A DNA stretch of 64,000 nucleotides from Sisyra terminalis (GCA_958496175.1 OY292279.1:19530001-19594000), one strand, 5' to 3'. Shown: positions 12,300 through 23,754, counted from the first letter of the stretch. The notes: generated by a model from the sequence alone, not told the origin. Numbers and translations: made by a program.

Positions 12300-14600
12300 T
12301 TATTTAAAGTCACCCTATAACGCTTTATTTATAGCTAGGGTTACTAAAAATCCGTAAATGTAAGCCCCGCAAAACAAGATACCATTTTTTACTGTTGAGT
12401 ATTGTCCTTTTTGAAACTTTGAAATGGAATTGTGATTGCTCTGTTACCCTCAGGACAAAAAATGTTTCACATTATAATTCATTTGAAGGCCTTGATTCAT
12501 AATCCGTTGAGAAAACTAGGCCTTATAATGAAAAGCCGCCCCCTTGAAATGGCTCAACTTCAGGCGAATTTTGTCGAATAGATATAACACTCCTTTACTT
12601 CTCGTTTTGATTTCCCGGTACACTATCCCGTAAAAATAATATTCATGACACTAACAGTGTTAAAAAAGATTCAACCAATAATATGCAGGTATTTTTCAGA
12701 GAATCAAACCATCCCATATATCCTTTTTTTAAAGTTGAAAGTTGTCCTTTTTGAAATTTTGAAATGGAATTGTGATTATCCCGTTCCCCACAAGACGAAA
12801 AAATTTTCACATTTTAATTTACTTGTAGGTCTCGTTTCTTAATTCGTTGAGAAAAGAAAGCCTCATGATGAAAAGTCATATGAAATGGCAGATTGGTCAT
12901 TTCAAGGGGGTTTGGTAACAGGTTAGGGTTTCATTTCATAAATCTTTGGAAAAAATAATTCTTATGTGGAAAAGTAATAGCTCAATTATTTGTTTTTTTT
13001 ATTAAATGCTAAAGTTAGGCAACCTATGTTTCAAGTATGTAAATGAGCTTTCGAATAAATCCACCGAAATGTTAATATGTTATTCGATATTAGCAATTAT
13101 ATCGAATAAGCAAACGATTTTCTACTTACGATCGATTGATAACATGAAAATCGGTCATTGATGATAAATATAACACTATTAAAACTTAGATATAAAGATT
13201 GATTATGTGATTTCTGGTTTTGAAAAAAAATTAATCGAAATAATTTAAATTTTCCAAAAAATTTCTAAACACCACTGCAGAAGAGTAAAATCAACCGATC
13301 TATTGAAAAACATACACCTTTTTTATATCTTTAATTTTTTTATTATTATTGATTCTCAAAATCGGTAGTACCAGGTTTTAAAGTCAAAAGTTGTTTTATC
13401 GAAAACAACGATGAAAGACATGGAAAAGATAGAAACATTTTTGATTTCCTTATTATTTTCCGAAATTATTCTAACATCATAATATTCGAATAGTCTATCG
13501 AAAATCATAGTACCTACTGGTACCTACCGTACCTACCTTATCGTTGTATTAATTTAACTTTTCTATGTTAACTCCAATTGTACAAAAAACTCTGAAATAT
13601 AAAATTCAAGTTGGGGTATAACGAATTGAAACAATGTATTCTATTAAAATTAATTTATTTATGTTGAATTACAATTAAATTTATTATTTCATACAATATG
13701 AGTTTTTTGCATATTATAACAATATATAATTTATTTCAATATATAAGATATAATTTGTACAATTTATAAAATTTATACAATATATAATTTCATTTAGGTA
13801 AAAGTATCAATTGTTACAATCATATAGGTATATAAAGTAAACAAAACGCTTATGACATTTCTGATATTTTGAATATTTATCACTTTAACTACTTTATCAC
13901 TTCAAAATTACTGATTTATCGAAACGCAATTAACACCACTGATTGTTACAGTAAATACATTCATTAAAATTGGGGAAATCATATCCTTGATGAATTTGAT
14001 TGATGATTCTCGAACGATCCACATGAATATAATAATAAAATAATAATAATATAATAATAATAAAATAAAATAATAATAATAACAAAAAAGAATAAAAAGA
14101 ATAAAAAGAACAAATCCAATGAATATAATTATCTGTTGTCATCGACCAGCTTCTTCTGTAACGAAAACTTCAATTAGAATAATATTTAGAGGTCTCAAAA
14201 ATCCATTATCACCCAAAAAGAAGATACTTTCTTCAACGCAAAAACAATTCCGACGTCCACAATTTCCTAGTAATTTGAATCTATAAAAATATATTTATTA
14301 TTATTTAAATACATACTCTCCAGCTACATTAATTTGTAATCTAAGTAACATACGACGTAACTCATTTACGTATTTAAAACAATGATTGCCTAACTTTAGC
14401 ATCTAGTAAAAAAAACGGATAATCGCGAGAATAATTTTCAGATACATTTCCAGCTACTTTTTTCCAAAGATTTATGAAATGAAACCCTAACCTGTGTAGA
14501 TATGTGCAAAAATTTCCGTCCTGTGGGTGACGGAACGCCCACAATATCATTTCAAAGTTTCAAAAAGGACAATTTTCAACAGTAAAAACAGGACATAAAG
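12300..14600. repeat. Large foldback element with long inverted arms
   Basis: The left arm (about 12380-13080) and right arm (about 14330-14600) are inverted copies. The left arm has GGTTAGGGTTTCATTTCATA and GCTAAAGTTAGGCAACC; the right arm has TATGAAATGAAACCCTAACC and TTGCCTAACTTTAGC. Outer arm parts carry the unit with CCTTTTTGAAA (left) or TTTCAAAAAGGACAA (right). The unique core (about 13200-14160) is repeated in the same orientation at 23755-24865. No transposase is visible. Confidence 0.65.
14023..14108 (+). repeat. (TAA)n-rich microsatellite
   Basis: Imperfect AT-trinucleotide tract (repeated AATAATAAT with AAT/AAA variants) inside the foldback core. The second copy of the core at 24.7 kb lacks this expansion. 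Confidence 0.8.
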
Positions 14601-15340
14601 AATGTTTTATTCGCTGAGAAATAGCTGAATATTATTGGTTGAATACTCCTTAGCATTGCTAATGCGAAGAATTTTATTTTTAACCACCCGTATTATTGTT
14701 GCTAAGTTTAAATAAGGACAATTTTCAAGTGCTTAAAAAGAATATAAGGGATGGTTTTTTTCGCTGAAATTGAGCTGAATATAATGTACAGAATCATCCT
14801 ATACCAAATTACATAAAAATTGTTTGCATTTCATGGATAGTTCTTTGGAATATCAAAACGATTAGTTAAGGAGGTCAAAATTCATGCGCTAAATTTTCCC
14901 TGTAAATGGTCATTTTTGAGTGGTGAGATTTTCTCACTTAAAGGGGTGTATTCTATCAACGTTTTTTGATCTAATCTCTGAAGTAATGTGAAAAAAAAAT
15001 TTGTCTTGTGTGCAAAAGGATACCCGCAATATCGTTTCAAAAAGGACAATTTTCAAGTATATTAAAAAGACATAAGGAATGGTTTCTTTCGCTGAAATTG
15101 AGCCAAATATTTAATTCTAAACCATCCTTAACGAAATTGCATTGAAAAAATTCGCATTGAACGGCTATATTCTGGGGAAAACAGAATGGAAATTAAAGAA
15201 TGTTAAAAATACATGTACTAAATGTGCCCTAAAATTGATACTTTTTGAGGAGTGAGATTTCCTTATGAGTATATTTTTTCAAACTTTTTATGGAACAATG
15301 GTCTAACGTGAGAAGTAATGTGAAAGCCTCAAGGTCATTT
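14500..15340 (+). repeat. Tandem 160-330 bp repeat block
   Basis: Repeated blocks containing CAATATC, TTTCAAAAAGGACAATTTTC, then TTTTTCGCTGAAATTGAGC at about 14550, 14710 and 15030. They are the same family as 27990-29340 and, inverted, 12300-12960. Short open frames in these blocks are repeat-borne and not genes. Confidence 0.65.
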
Positions 15341-15655
15341 TAGCACACTCAAATCTGGCAACGTTGCACTTTCGACTTTATTTTAATCCTATTCGCGATT
15401 TTTTTGTTAATTCAATTCTAATTAAAATACTTTTCTTTTTTGTCGCTAAATTATCATTATGGACGAATTTATTCGCGAATTAAATTAAAAACAAAATAAT
15501 CAAAAATGCAACGTTGCAAGAATGAATGTGCTTAAAGGGCAATTGTAACATTTTTATTATCATTTACTTTACTTTTTGCGGAGAGGGAAAAATTATCCTC
15601 AGACCAGTAAAATTTCTCCGCGGTCTACCGGACCAGCGGTTGGGAATACCTGGTC
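15340..15655. mobile_element. Palindromic MITE and hAT-like terminus
   Basis: Outer blocks CTGGCAACGTTGCA (about 15355) and TGCAACGTTGC (about 15508), with TTCGCGA and AATTCGCGAATT inside, form a foldback also seen at 43290, 50030 and 59735. It is followed by GACCAGTAAAATTTCTCCGC and ends ACCAGCGGTTGGGAATACC. The reverse complement of that end resembles the CAG-N-GGTT-N-CAACC termini of hAT MITEs. Confidence 0.5.
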
Positions 15656-15659
15656 TACA

Positions 15660-16334
15660 TGATAAAGTATTTAAATGCATATATCCCTAAAAGAAGATGC
15701 TTAGACAGTGTGGTAAATAAGCACACAGGGGGGGTAGGATAATACAAGACTCGCAAGGTGCAGTAAATGGGTTTACCATGTAAGACCGGCCGTTCCTTGT
15801 ATTTCAAAGCAAAACCTCGTTTACTCGACTGTTCGTATCTCGAGGTATCACTGTATTGGCAAAAAATAAATATGTATTTCTTAACAAACCAAAATTATCT
15901 ACTTTATTCATTTATTTAACCAGTTCTTATATTTAAATACTTACAAACCTATTCCTTAAGCTTACTTTTACAAGAGGATCATTTAAAATTTAAAGAATGT
16001 TATAAAAATGTATTATCACAATTATTATTTTACTGTAATGATTTTCAAGGTGTCAAGATAAGTGGTTCAAATATTAGATATATGGTTTCTCGGAAATATT
16101 AAACAATGTAAACATATTTATTTTCTAAATTGTATAAATTATTATATACTGCTGTTATTTGATTTATTGCAACCAAGAATCAGTTAAAAACTAAGTCATT
16201 AAGTGTTTTTCTAAATTGATATATCATTTCAAATTCAATTCATGGTATTCAAATAACCAAAATCAAGAACAGAAAAAAATACAAAATTGCATATAAAAAT
16301 ATATATTTTACTATCACTGTTTTAATAATTAAAA
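15660..16334. other. 3' flank of Dredd
   Basis: Non-coding. A TTTATT at 16163-16168 is AATAAA on the minus strand, about 170 bp past the Dredd stop, and is the likely polyadenylation signal. Nothing else was recognised. Confidence 0.5.
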
Positions 16335-18611
16335 TTAGGCTTTCTTTTGCAGATATAGGTGTTTTCCAAACGCTGTTCTGAATTCGGGAACAACGCAATT
16401 ATTCCTTTTATACCTTTTCTTTTCTACGTCAAATATAACGAATCGTAGTAATTCTAAAAATTCCCATCTGAAACAACAACAAAAAAATCATTTTACAACT
16501 ATGAAAATTTTGTTGAAAAAATTATTCTTTTTACTTATCGCCATTTTCATTTAATGCGTTACAAACACTTCTGACAAACCATGACCCATCGATTGTATTT
16601 CGCAAAGCTGCGAAGCCTTCTACTGTTGCCCAGCATATAACAAAATCAGATTTAAATAGAATTACCTCTGCAGGGTGAGCAATTCTTGCTGGACTATCTG
16701 TTACAATGTTATTTTCAACATTTTGAGGAAATGCTGTGAAAAAATAAATTATTATAAAATCCAATGCTAACTATAATCTTAAATATTACTTTGAGTTTTT
16801 TTTCCTCGACACGCTTGATATAAAAAAATCTTTGGTTTTTTTAACAAAACTGGCTGGGAAAAAACACAACTTTCAATATCTATCGCATGAATAGGAAGAC
16901 TATCAGACCCGAAGAAAGCACCTTAAAAATTTTAATTAATATTTCTAAAGACTTTATTTTGTTTATTAATAATTTCATATGCAAACCAGATTTTCCGTGC
17001 GATAGAATACATAATACAAAACAGCAATATTGTGGAAAAAATTTATTTGCAATATCTGTAGTTATTTTCTCTACAAACTCGTTGTGCTTTAAATTTTCGT
17101 GAATTGAAATTTGAAAACCAAAACTGGTCCAAGTTTCGTACAAACTCTTACAATCAACATCAGTTCCGTATCTATCATCCAAATTCTTTTCCATAAGAAA
17201 CTAAAAGAAAAAATATAAATTATATTTACAAATTTGTGCTTTTTTGCAAACGCCAAAAGCAACTAATCAAATCTATAGTTATATATTGTTCATCTACACC
17301 AGAGGTGAATACCCCGTGGCCCTCATGAAGCCCGGCTTGACCATTTTTCTGGCCCTCAAGGTTCATCACACTTTTACTCAATATTTTATTTTATAGTGGC
17401 CAAAGTGGTGAAAACCAATATGCTAAAAATTACTACAGTGTATCTAACTTGAATATAAGATACATAATTTTATATGTGGCCCGCAATATCATTTGGGTTG
17501 GCCACCCCTAGTCTACAAAACAATGGATATCCATGTATGATGTCGCTACGAAAATCAGTCCTAATTTAAGTTAAAAATAATGAAAGTTCTAATGAGAAGC
17601 AAATTATTGAAAAGTCATTCCGGAACGCTGAAAAATTTATGAAGTTGTAGAATATAATGATTATTCACCTTTTTGGGGTTTGATTCATCATAGAAGAAAT
17701 TTCTTTGGTTAATTATAATACACAGTCCCGCATTCCTAAAATCCATCGGATAGTTCATCACTTTGGTTTCGCCTTCAGCAAATTTCAAATGTTTCATTTC
17801 GGGTTCAATTGAAACGTTTGAATTTGTGTCCGTTTTATTCACTGAATTTGATGTTTCATTCTTTGAAATTTCTAAATTGAAATCGTTTTCAACTTTTGAT
17901 AAATTATCTGCCCATTGTTTGTGATCGTTTCGGATTAAAAGCTTAACTAAGTTAGAAATATCATTTTTTTTCTTGTCCGATATGGTAATGTATTTAATAA
18001 TACTCCATTTTAAGAAGTGGCATTCAAGATACTTTTCGGAGGTTTGAATTGTTATATCGAGTGGCTCAAGATTTAGTATTCGGCAGTCTTCGTCGATGGC
18101 TTCAATAAGGCACTTGGTTTCGGATGGATTTAAACTTTCGCAAAAGCGATAGAGAGCCTTTTTTAGTGGAGTAATATAAAGCGACACGTTGATATTTAAA
18201 GGTAAAAACCTGGAGTCTATGTTGTGTTTCTCATATCCTAAAAATACTTTTACAACTATTTTAATAGTTAAATATGATTTATTGGATACCTAATTGGTGT
18301 AAAATTAAGTAATTTTGAACAATGGTTAGTGCTTCAAGAATTTTGTTGGTCCAGTTGGAGTCTTCAGTTTTTACGGCCCTCGTCCATTCGATGAGGAGTT
18401 CGTTCGATTGAAATTGATTGTGAATGGCAACGATCAGGCGCTCCAGAGCTACATGTTCGTTGTCATATAAAAGGAAAACTAATGAAACCAACTCGTAATC
18501 GGCAAGTTGGGAATTAATATCATCTATGTCTATTAAAGTTAAATGTTTTATTCCATTTGACAAGCATCCAGCATCAGTATTTAAAGACAATGTCAAAGAT
18601 GCAAGTTCCAT
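16335..18611 (-). CDS. Dredd: Initiator caspase, caspase-8/Dredd orthologue
   Basis: Dredd acts in insect IMD immune signalling (cleaving IMD and Relish) and in cell death. Six coding exons: 18611-18290, 18237-17669, 17200-16987, 16921-16790, 16733-16535, 16467-16335. All introns have GT-AG ends and all phases close, giving 522 residues, near the family length. Residues 1-215 hold two diverged death-effector-like helical regions. The large subunit begins near YPMDFRNAGLCIIINQ. RYGTDVD (307-313) supplies an S1 arginine, LSHG the catalytic His (365), and QACRG the catalytic Cys (406). The small subunit has the RNTIDGSWF substrate-pocket motif and ends with a Lys-rich tail. All catalytic residues are intact, so an active enzyme is expected. 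Intron 2 hosts a hAT MITE. The gene diverges from SLC35B1. The assignment to Dredd rather than another long-prodomain caspase rests on the QACRG motif, the paired prodomain and overall length. Confidence 0.9.
17299..17512. mobile_element. hAT-type MITE in Dredd intron 2
   Basis: About 214 bp with left end CAGAGGTGAATACCCCGTGG and right end GGTTGGCCACCCCTAG. The right end's complement CTAGGGGTGGCCAACC is typical of hAT MITE termini. Flanks TCTACA on both sides resemble a decayed 8-bp target duplication. It is clearly more GC-rich than the intron. Confidence 0.65.
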
Positions 18612-19048
18612 ATTGAGTTTTAATCACTTAAAAGAAGTAAAAATGAACTTTGTATGCGAAGACCATGTTTTTCTTGGAAATATAAATTTTGAAACTTAGT
18701 GTAAAAATCGCTGACAATGACAGTTGATGACAGCTGTGCGATGACTCAAATTTAACTTTTGCGCTGTTCTGCGCTCATCAATGTTCTTTATAAAATTCCG
18801 AACTGTCCAGATTATTATCGAACTGTCAAGTTGACACCAAGTCTCATTGACGTGTCCCAATCAAAACCATACACCATACGCACCATACACACATACTAAA
18901 GCATGAATTTAAAAAAACGACATCGTTGCGAAACTTGAACCACTTGTTCTAAGAATAACATTGAAAGATATTAGAAATATTTAAAAAAAATGAAATAACC
19001 TATTGACAAAACTTATCAACTTACGAAAACGATAATAATCCGCAACAA
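18612..19048. promoter_or_regulatory. Divergent promoter region, Dredd / SLC35B1
   Basis: The 437 bp between the two start codons must hold both promoters and 5' UTRs. Visible items are a CAGCTG E-box near 18731, repeats of GACAGTT/GATGACAG around 18715-18745, and a short ACCATAC/CACCATAC direct repeat near 18868-18895. No clear TATA box or kappa-B site was identified. Confidence 0.5.
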
Positions 19049-20090
19049 ATGGCGTTAAAGGCGTTAAATCCCTCCGTTCGATTCTTCATCTATGCCGCAG
19101 GAATATTCAGTTGCTACTTCGTCTTCGGCATATTGCAAGAAAAAATTACTCGTGGAAATTATGTGGTGATCGAAACGGCCAGCGATGGTCAAAAGGAAAC
19201 ACTTACGGAAAGATTTTCGTATATGTTGGCCTTATGTTCTGTGCAATGTGTATTGAATTTTTTCTTCGCCAAAGGAATGCTCTGTTTTTGGCCGCAGGGC
19301 GAGGATAAAACCCGCAATAGCTATTATGCAAGTTCTGCATTGACTTATCTTTTAGGAATGCTATGTTCGAATATGGCACTACAGTGGGTTCCATATCCAA
19401 CCCAGGTTTTTATCTTAAGTAATAATATACGAGACGAAAATTCATCAATCAATTTACTTTTAGGTGATTGGAAAATCTGCCAAACCTATTCCTGTGATGC
19501 TTCTTGGGGTATTAGTTGGCCATAGATCATATCCTTTAAAAAAGTATCTCTTTGTATTTTTAATAGTATTGGGAATAATTTTATTTATGTACAAAGAGAA
19601 AGTTAATCACACGCATTCTGATGGCAATGCTGATATTGGTCATCTGCTTTTATTTATGTCGTTAACAATGGACGGTCTTACAGGAGCTGTTCAGGAACGA
19701 ATTCGCGCCGAATCCGCTCCTTCTGCCCAGCAAATGATGGTCAGCATGAACTATTGGTCTTGCATTTTCCTCGGTGTAGGACTTATCATGACTGGTGAAG
19801 GCTTCGCCTTCATTTCTTTCGTATCTAGACATCCCTACGTGGCCTACGATATGTTACTTTTAGGCCTCACCGGAGCACTAGGTCAACTTTTCATTCTTTT
19901 AATGGTCTCTGAACATGGTCCACTTCCATGCTCTATTGTAACAACAACGCGCAAATTTTTCACTGTTCTCAGCTCTGTATTCTTCTTTGGCAATACATTG
20001 ATATTCCGACAATGGATTGGTGCTACTACAGTGTTTGCTGGCTTATTTTTAGACACATTTTTTGGAAAATCACCACCCAAAAAAAAGTGA
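19049..20090 (+). CDS. SLC35B1: SLC35B1-family ER nucleotide(-sugar) transporter
   Basis: SLC35B1 proteins sit in the ER membrane and exchange ATP/ADP or nucleotide sugars. Drosophila meigo is the orthologue. Two exons, 19049-19405 and 19464-20090, flank a 58-nt GT-AG intron in phase 0 and give 327 residues (human 322). Diagnostic stretches are YFVFGILQEKITRG near the N-terminus, YPTQ|VIGKSAKPIPVMLLGV across the splice, LFMYK, LLLFMSLTMDGLTGAVQE, FGLTGALGQ-like (LGLTGALGQLFIL) and CSIVTTTRKFFTVLSSV. About ten membrane helices are expected. The tail ends SPPKKK, a Lys-rich end compatible with ER retrieval. The start is the first Met and aligns with family N-termini. AATAAA lies 91 bp past the stop (20181-20186). 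Confidence 0.95.
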
Positions 20091-20180
20091 AAGAATTGAA
20101 AAAGATAGCTAATTTTTATTTTTAATATTCATTATCTGTTATAAATTATTTATGGAATAATTATAAAATATTTTGCACAA

Positions 20181-20186
20181 AATAAA
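20181..20186 (+). terminator. Polyadenylation signal of SLC35B1
   Basis: AATAAA 91 bp after the stop codon, with T-rich sequence after it. The convergent downstream gene ends only 31 bp further on. Confidence 0.7.
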
Positions 20187-20194
20187 ACATATAG

Positions 20195-20221
20195 TTTATT
20201 AAATTAAATAAGTCCTTTATT
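20195..20221 (-). terminator. Polyadenylation signals of the serine-protease homologue
   Basis: On the minus strand AATAAA occurs at 20221-20216, overlapping the TAA stop (20219-20217), and again at 20200-20195. The first would leave almost no 3' UTR; the second or one near 20115 is more likely used. The latter would make the two convergent transcripts overlap. Confidence 0.5.
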
Positions 20222-22214
20222 TTAAAGTAATTAATAAGAAAATTATAAAAACTTCGTAAAAACAAACACATAAAGCTTTTGCAGTATTTGTGCTTCTCAT
20301 AACGACATTGACCCATTTAATAAAATTATAAGTCTTCACATAAGGAACTGATCCATATGCTTGACATTTGCGACCACTTAAATGCGGAGAAAATATCCCC
20401 AGTAAATAATTACTACAAACCAAAGGTCCGCCATAGTATCGAGCTTGATTCTCTAAAAAACGACATCGTTTCGGTGTCATTCTGCAATGAGTGTAAAGAC
20501 GACGTCCTAAACATCCAAAATCAAATTCCCGTTTTGTTCCAGTCAAACAAAATAAATGTTTTGCTTGATAAAGTTGACCTTTTTCTAAACGGCAGGCGAC
20601 ACTTTGCAAAATTGGTAACTTTATGCTCCAAAGTCGTGTCGGATTTTCGCGTGTCTTATTAACGAATCGTTTTATTTTGCTACTAATATCCATTAAGTAG
20701 ATAGATTTGATCCTATTTTCATTGTCAATATAATCTTGGTATTCTTCCAATTGATTTTCTGTTTTTTCTAATGAGTTTAGATTTCTATCTAGTATTTCCA
20801 AAAGAACATCAACATCTGTGTTATTTTGGGATTTAACAGGTGATTTTTTTAATATTTTTATAGTATAAGGGGTTTCAGTGGTTTTTTTAATATCTTCTTT
20901 AAATATGTTTAACATCGTAAGAAGATTGTGAATGCTCATATTTTCAATGCTTTTTTCATCAAAGTTGCGATTCGTGGACAAAAGAGTTTTAAGTTGATTT
21001 TTTAAAAGCTCTGCATTTAACTCAGACAAAGTTTTGTTAACACTTCTTTCAATTCTTTTATTATTGCTAGATATTTTTTTGGAATTTTCATGTAATTTTG
21101 CTGAATGTTGATCTTTCGTAAAGAATTCTTCAGTAGGAAGATTTTCAGTAGCAAATATATTTTTCTTCAGCGTTTTTTCGCTACTGAGTGCTTTTGTTGT
21201 ATTGACTAAATCATTATTTTCATTTTTATCGAGAATTGTATACATAGATGTATTGGGAGTTGCATAATCCATTGACAAATTCGAAGTAAATGAATATTTC
21301 ACCGAAGGAATTTTCACCACTTTACTGTTATTAAACATAAGTTTTCGATAGAAAACAGAAGGTTTATCAATAACTTCATCATTAAGGGATACTTTTTCGT
21401 TATTTTGAGGCACAAAACTTGCATTCGAATCCAATATTTCGTAGTCTTCATCAATTGAATCATCCCTGAACTCTTCTGTCATTACCCCTACATCTTTTAA
21501 CTCATTAGTATTTGGAAATTTTGTCTCAACATTTTTTGAATTTTTTCTTCGAGGATCAGTTATTTCACTGACATTTGTACTTTTTTCGACCATATATGTG
21601 ATATCCTCAAATGGAAGATCCATTTCTAAGTTTTCTAGTAAAGCCATAATTTTTGGCGATGGCATAAAAACTAATTCTTCACAGGTATATTTTCCATTGA
21701 AAATGTAATCGTGCGCCCATTGTTCATTCGGAAGAAGAATTGGACTAATGTATTTCGATTTTAGAAACGCATTTTGTAATTGGATCAACATTATATCAGA
21801 TATATCACCGTTTTGACCAACAGCGGAATTCAAATATATTGCCTCAGCCAAAATTGTGTAGGGCTCCTCATCTAATCGATTACTTCCCGCACTCACCTCG
21901 ATAGTTTCCACTGGTTGTCCATTTGTTAAACATGCAGCCGATGTGATAACCCAGTCTAATTTTATTAAGGTTCCGGTACATCGAAAAATATCACTAGGAC
22001 TTAAACGATTGTTTACAGAAACAATGTAAGGGTAATCGGAGATTTCAGCCAAAGCAATCACCGGTTCGGCCACTTTTGCATTGACTTTATTTGGATCATA
22101 TTTTCCCAACTCTATTTCTGAGGAAAATACTCCAATTTGAATTATGATAACTACCAAAAAGCTTAAGAATATTAAAAAACCCATTAATTCTAATTCATTT
22201 GACAATTGTGACAA
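20217..22214 (-). CDS. Secreted serine protease homologue (pseudoprotease) with large insert
   Basis: A single-exon 665-residue protein. Residues 11-32 are a signal peptide or anchor. Residues 60-175 match the N-terminal half of a trypsin-like domain (YPYIVSVN, CTGTLIKLDWVITSAAC, DIMLIQL) and 530-640 the C-terminal half (SVACRL, FDFGCLG, GGPLVCSNYLLGIFS, FIKWV). The catalytic His site reads A94 (SAAC for AAHC) and the Ser site reads Y594 (YYGGPLV for DSGGPLV). The Asp (D140) remains, so it should be inactive. Between the halves lie about 350 residues rich in Asn, Lys, Glu and Ser with many N-glycosylation sites. The C-terminus (641-665) is hydrophobic and could be a membrane or GPI-type tail. 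Intact over 2 kb in AT-rich DNA, so it is likely under selection. The role is unknown; catalytically dead homologues often regulate protease cascades. A different start at M11 is possible. Confidence 0.8.
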   Translation of the reverse strand: MSQLSNELELMGFLIFLSFLVVIIIQIGVFSSEIELGKYDPNKVNAKVAEPVIALAEISDYPYIVSVNNRLSPSDIFRCTGTLIKLDWVITSAACLTNGQPVETIEVSAGSNRLDEEPYTILAEAIYLNSAVGQNGDISDIMLIQLQNAFLKSKYISPILLPNEQWAHDYIFNGKYTCEELVFMPSPKIMALLENLEMDLPFEDITYMVEKSTNVSEITDPRRKNSKNVETKFPNTNELKDVGVMTEEFRDDSIDEDYEILDSNASFVPQNNEKVSLNDEVIDKPSVFYRKLMFNNSKVVKIPSVKYSFTSNLSMDYATPNTSMYTILDKNENNDLVNTTKALSSEKTLKKNIFATENLPTEEFFTKDQHSAKLHENSKKISSNNKRIERSVNKTLSELNAELLKNQLKTLLSTNRNFDEKSIENMSIHNLLTMLNIFKEDIKKTTETPYTIKILKKSPVKSQNNTDVDVLLEILDRNLNSLEKTENQLEEYQDYIDNENRIKSIYLMDISSKIKRFVNKTRENPTRLWSIKLPILQSVACRLEKGQLYQAKHLFCLTGTKREFDFGCLGRRLYTHCRMTPKRCRFLENQARYYGGPLVCSNYLLGIFSPHLSGRKCQAYGSVPYVKTYNFIKWVNVVMRSTNTAKALCVCFYEVFIIFLLITLK

Positions 22215-22700
22215 GTCAAGTATTCATAGCTTCTTTATTTACTAAAAATGAAATATTTTCGTAATTTGAATGTAATTCGTAAATGTAATTCCCATTCGTG
22301 AATGTAATTCTGCATTTGGTCGTGGATCTTTATGCCTTTACTGGTAAGGAATTGCACCAATTGCTTGCACCAAATGTATTTTTTATTTTTATAAAAGCAT
22401 AAATACTTCGAATACTTCTAAATTATATAATTCTAGTAATCAAAGATGATAGGAAGACTAATAGAGAATTAAAAATACATTTTGTTATAAGGATATACGA
22501 AAAATCTTAAAGGAAAACTATAAGTCAAAAATGCTTTTTTTTTAAAACTATAATTTTGATAAAAATTCTTCTATAATTGGATTAATGGTACTGATTGGAG
22601 ACTTCTGCCAACTTCTGCGATTTAATCGCCATTTATAAAAACAGCTTCTGTTAGTTTAAGATTTATCAAATTTAATATATCAAATAAAAATATATACAAT
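22215..22700. other. 5' flank of the protease homologue
   Basis: AT-rich. A short direct repeat of GTAATTC / CGTAAATGTAATTC occurs at 22262-22310. No gene seen. Confidence 0.4.
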
Positions 22701-22739
22701 ATGTATATATCAAAATATATCAATAAAATATATCAAATG

Positions 22740-23392
22740 CTAATATATGCAGCTGTTGAAGATTTTTACAAATATAGCACTACACAACATAGGAGCGCAT
22801 TTTTATTGTTAAACAATACTTCAGAAGCGAATGATGATTTTTCGAGCAAAGTAATCCTTAGCGATGAAGCTTATTTTTGTCTTTATGGCTTTATTAATCG
22901 ACAAAATTGCCGCATTTGGAGTTTAGAAGCCCCACAGAAAATTGTTGAAAATAAATTTATCCACAACGGGGCACTGTTTGATAAGGGTTTTGTGCTGACG
23001 GTATCATTGGACCATACTTCTTAAACAATGAAGTAATAAAGTTGTAATTGTTACCATAGCATTTGGCAGCATTTGGTATTGCGACAGGATAACCGAGTTT
23101 TTTTTTTCCTAAATTGGATGATATTGATGTGGTCGGTATGTGGTTTCAACAAGAAAGTGTGATATGCCATACAGCCAAAGAAACAATCTTACTACTGCAT
23201 GAGTTATTTCCTGCACGTATACCCTATTGTTTCAATCATCAGATTTGTTTTCCAAGAGCATGTGATTTAATACTTTCAGATTTCTTTTTATCGGGTTATT
23301 TGAAATCGATGATCTATGCCACCAGGTTAATATCCATGCCTGTAATCAAGGAAGAGATTCAACATGGTTTCAACGAAATTCAACTACATTAA
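22740..23392 (+). pseudogene. Mariner-type transposase relic
   Basis: Two broken reading frames together resemble the catalytic core of a Tc1/mariner-superfamily transposase. The first has VILSDEAYFCLYGFINRQNC, with the aspartate-containing SDEA motif, and SLEAPQ. The second has MWFQQESVICHTAKETI (family QQDGA.CHTA; the aspartate reads E) and PRACDLILSDFFLSGYLKS (family PRSCDLTPLDYFLWGYVKS). Both frameshifts and the second changed acidic residue show it is dead. The N-terminal DNA-binding part is missing. Confidence 0.8.
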
Positions 23393-23754
23393 TTCAAAAC
23401 CTATGAACTTTATGTTCCAAAAAAATAAAATAAATTTAACTAAATATCGTTTTCTATTAAAATGAAGTCTGGTGTAAATTATGGGAAGTTCTTTGTAAGA
23501 TAGGGAAGATGCATTAGATTTGTTTAAAAAATTAATTAGTTCAAGCAAATCCATTAATTTTGCTCATGTATGCACAGAAAAATTAAATAATTTTGAAATT
23601 CACTTAATTTTTGCAAGATTTTTTCAAAAAGCTTAATATAAGCATAAGCATTAAGCTTAAGTCTCGACTCCGGTGGCTACAACCATACCGATTTGGCTAT
23701 TAGATGATATGTATTTGTAAATGACGTTAAAACTCATATATAAACAATTCTTAT

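Noticed and set aside
12645..12842. Small plus-strand gene
   Set aside because: The frame runs through the 330-bp repeat and reappears antisense in other units, for example in 28143-28535; a repeat artefact.
16880..17194. Separate truncated caspase-like gene
   Set aside because: It is one Dredd exon plus a retained 65-nt intron; all six exons join in phase.
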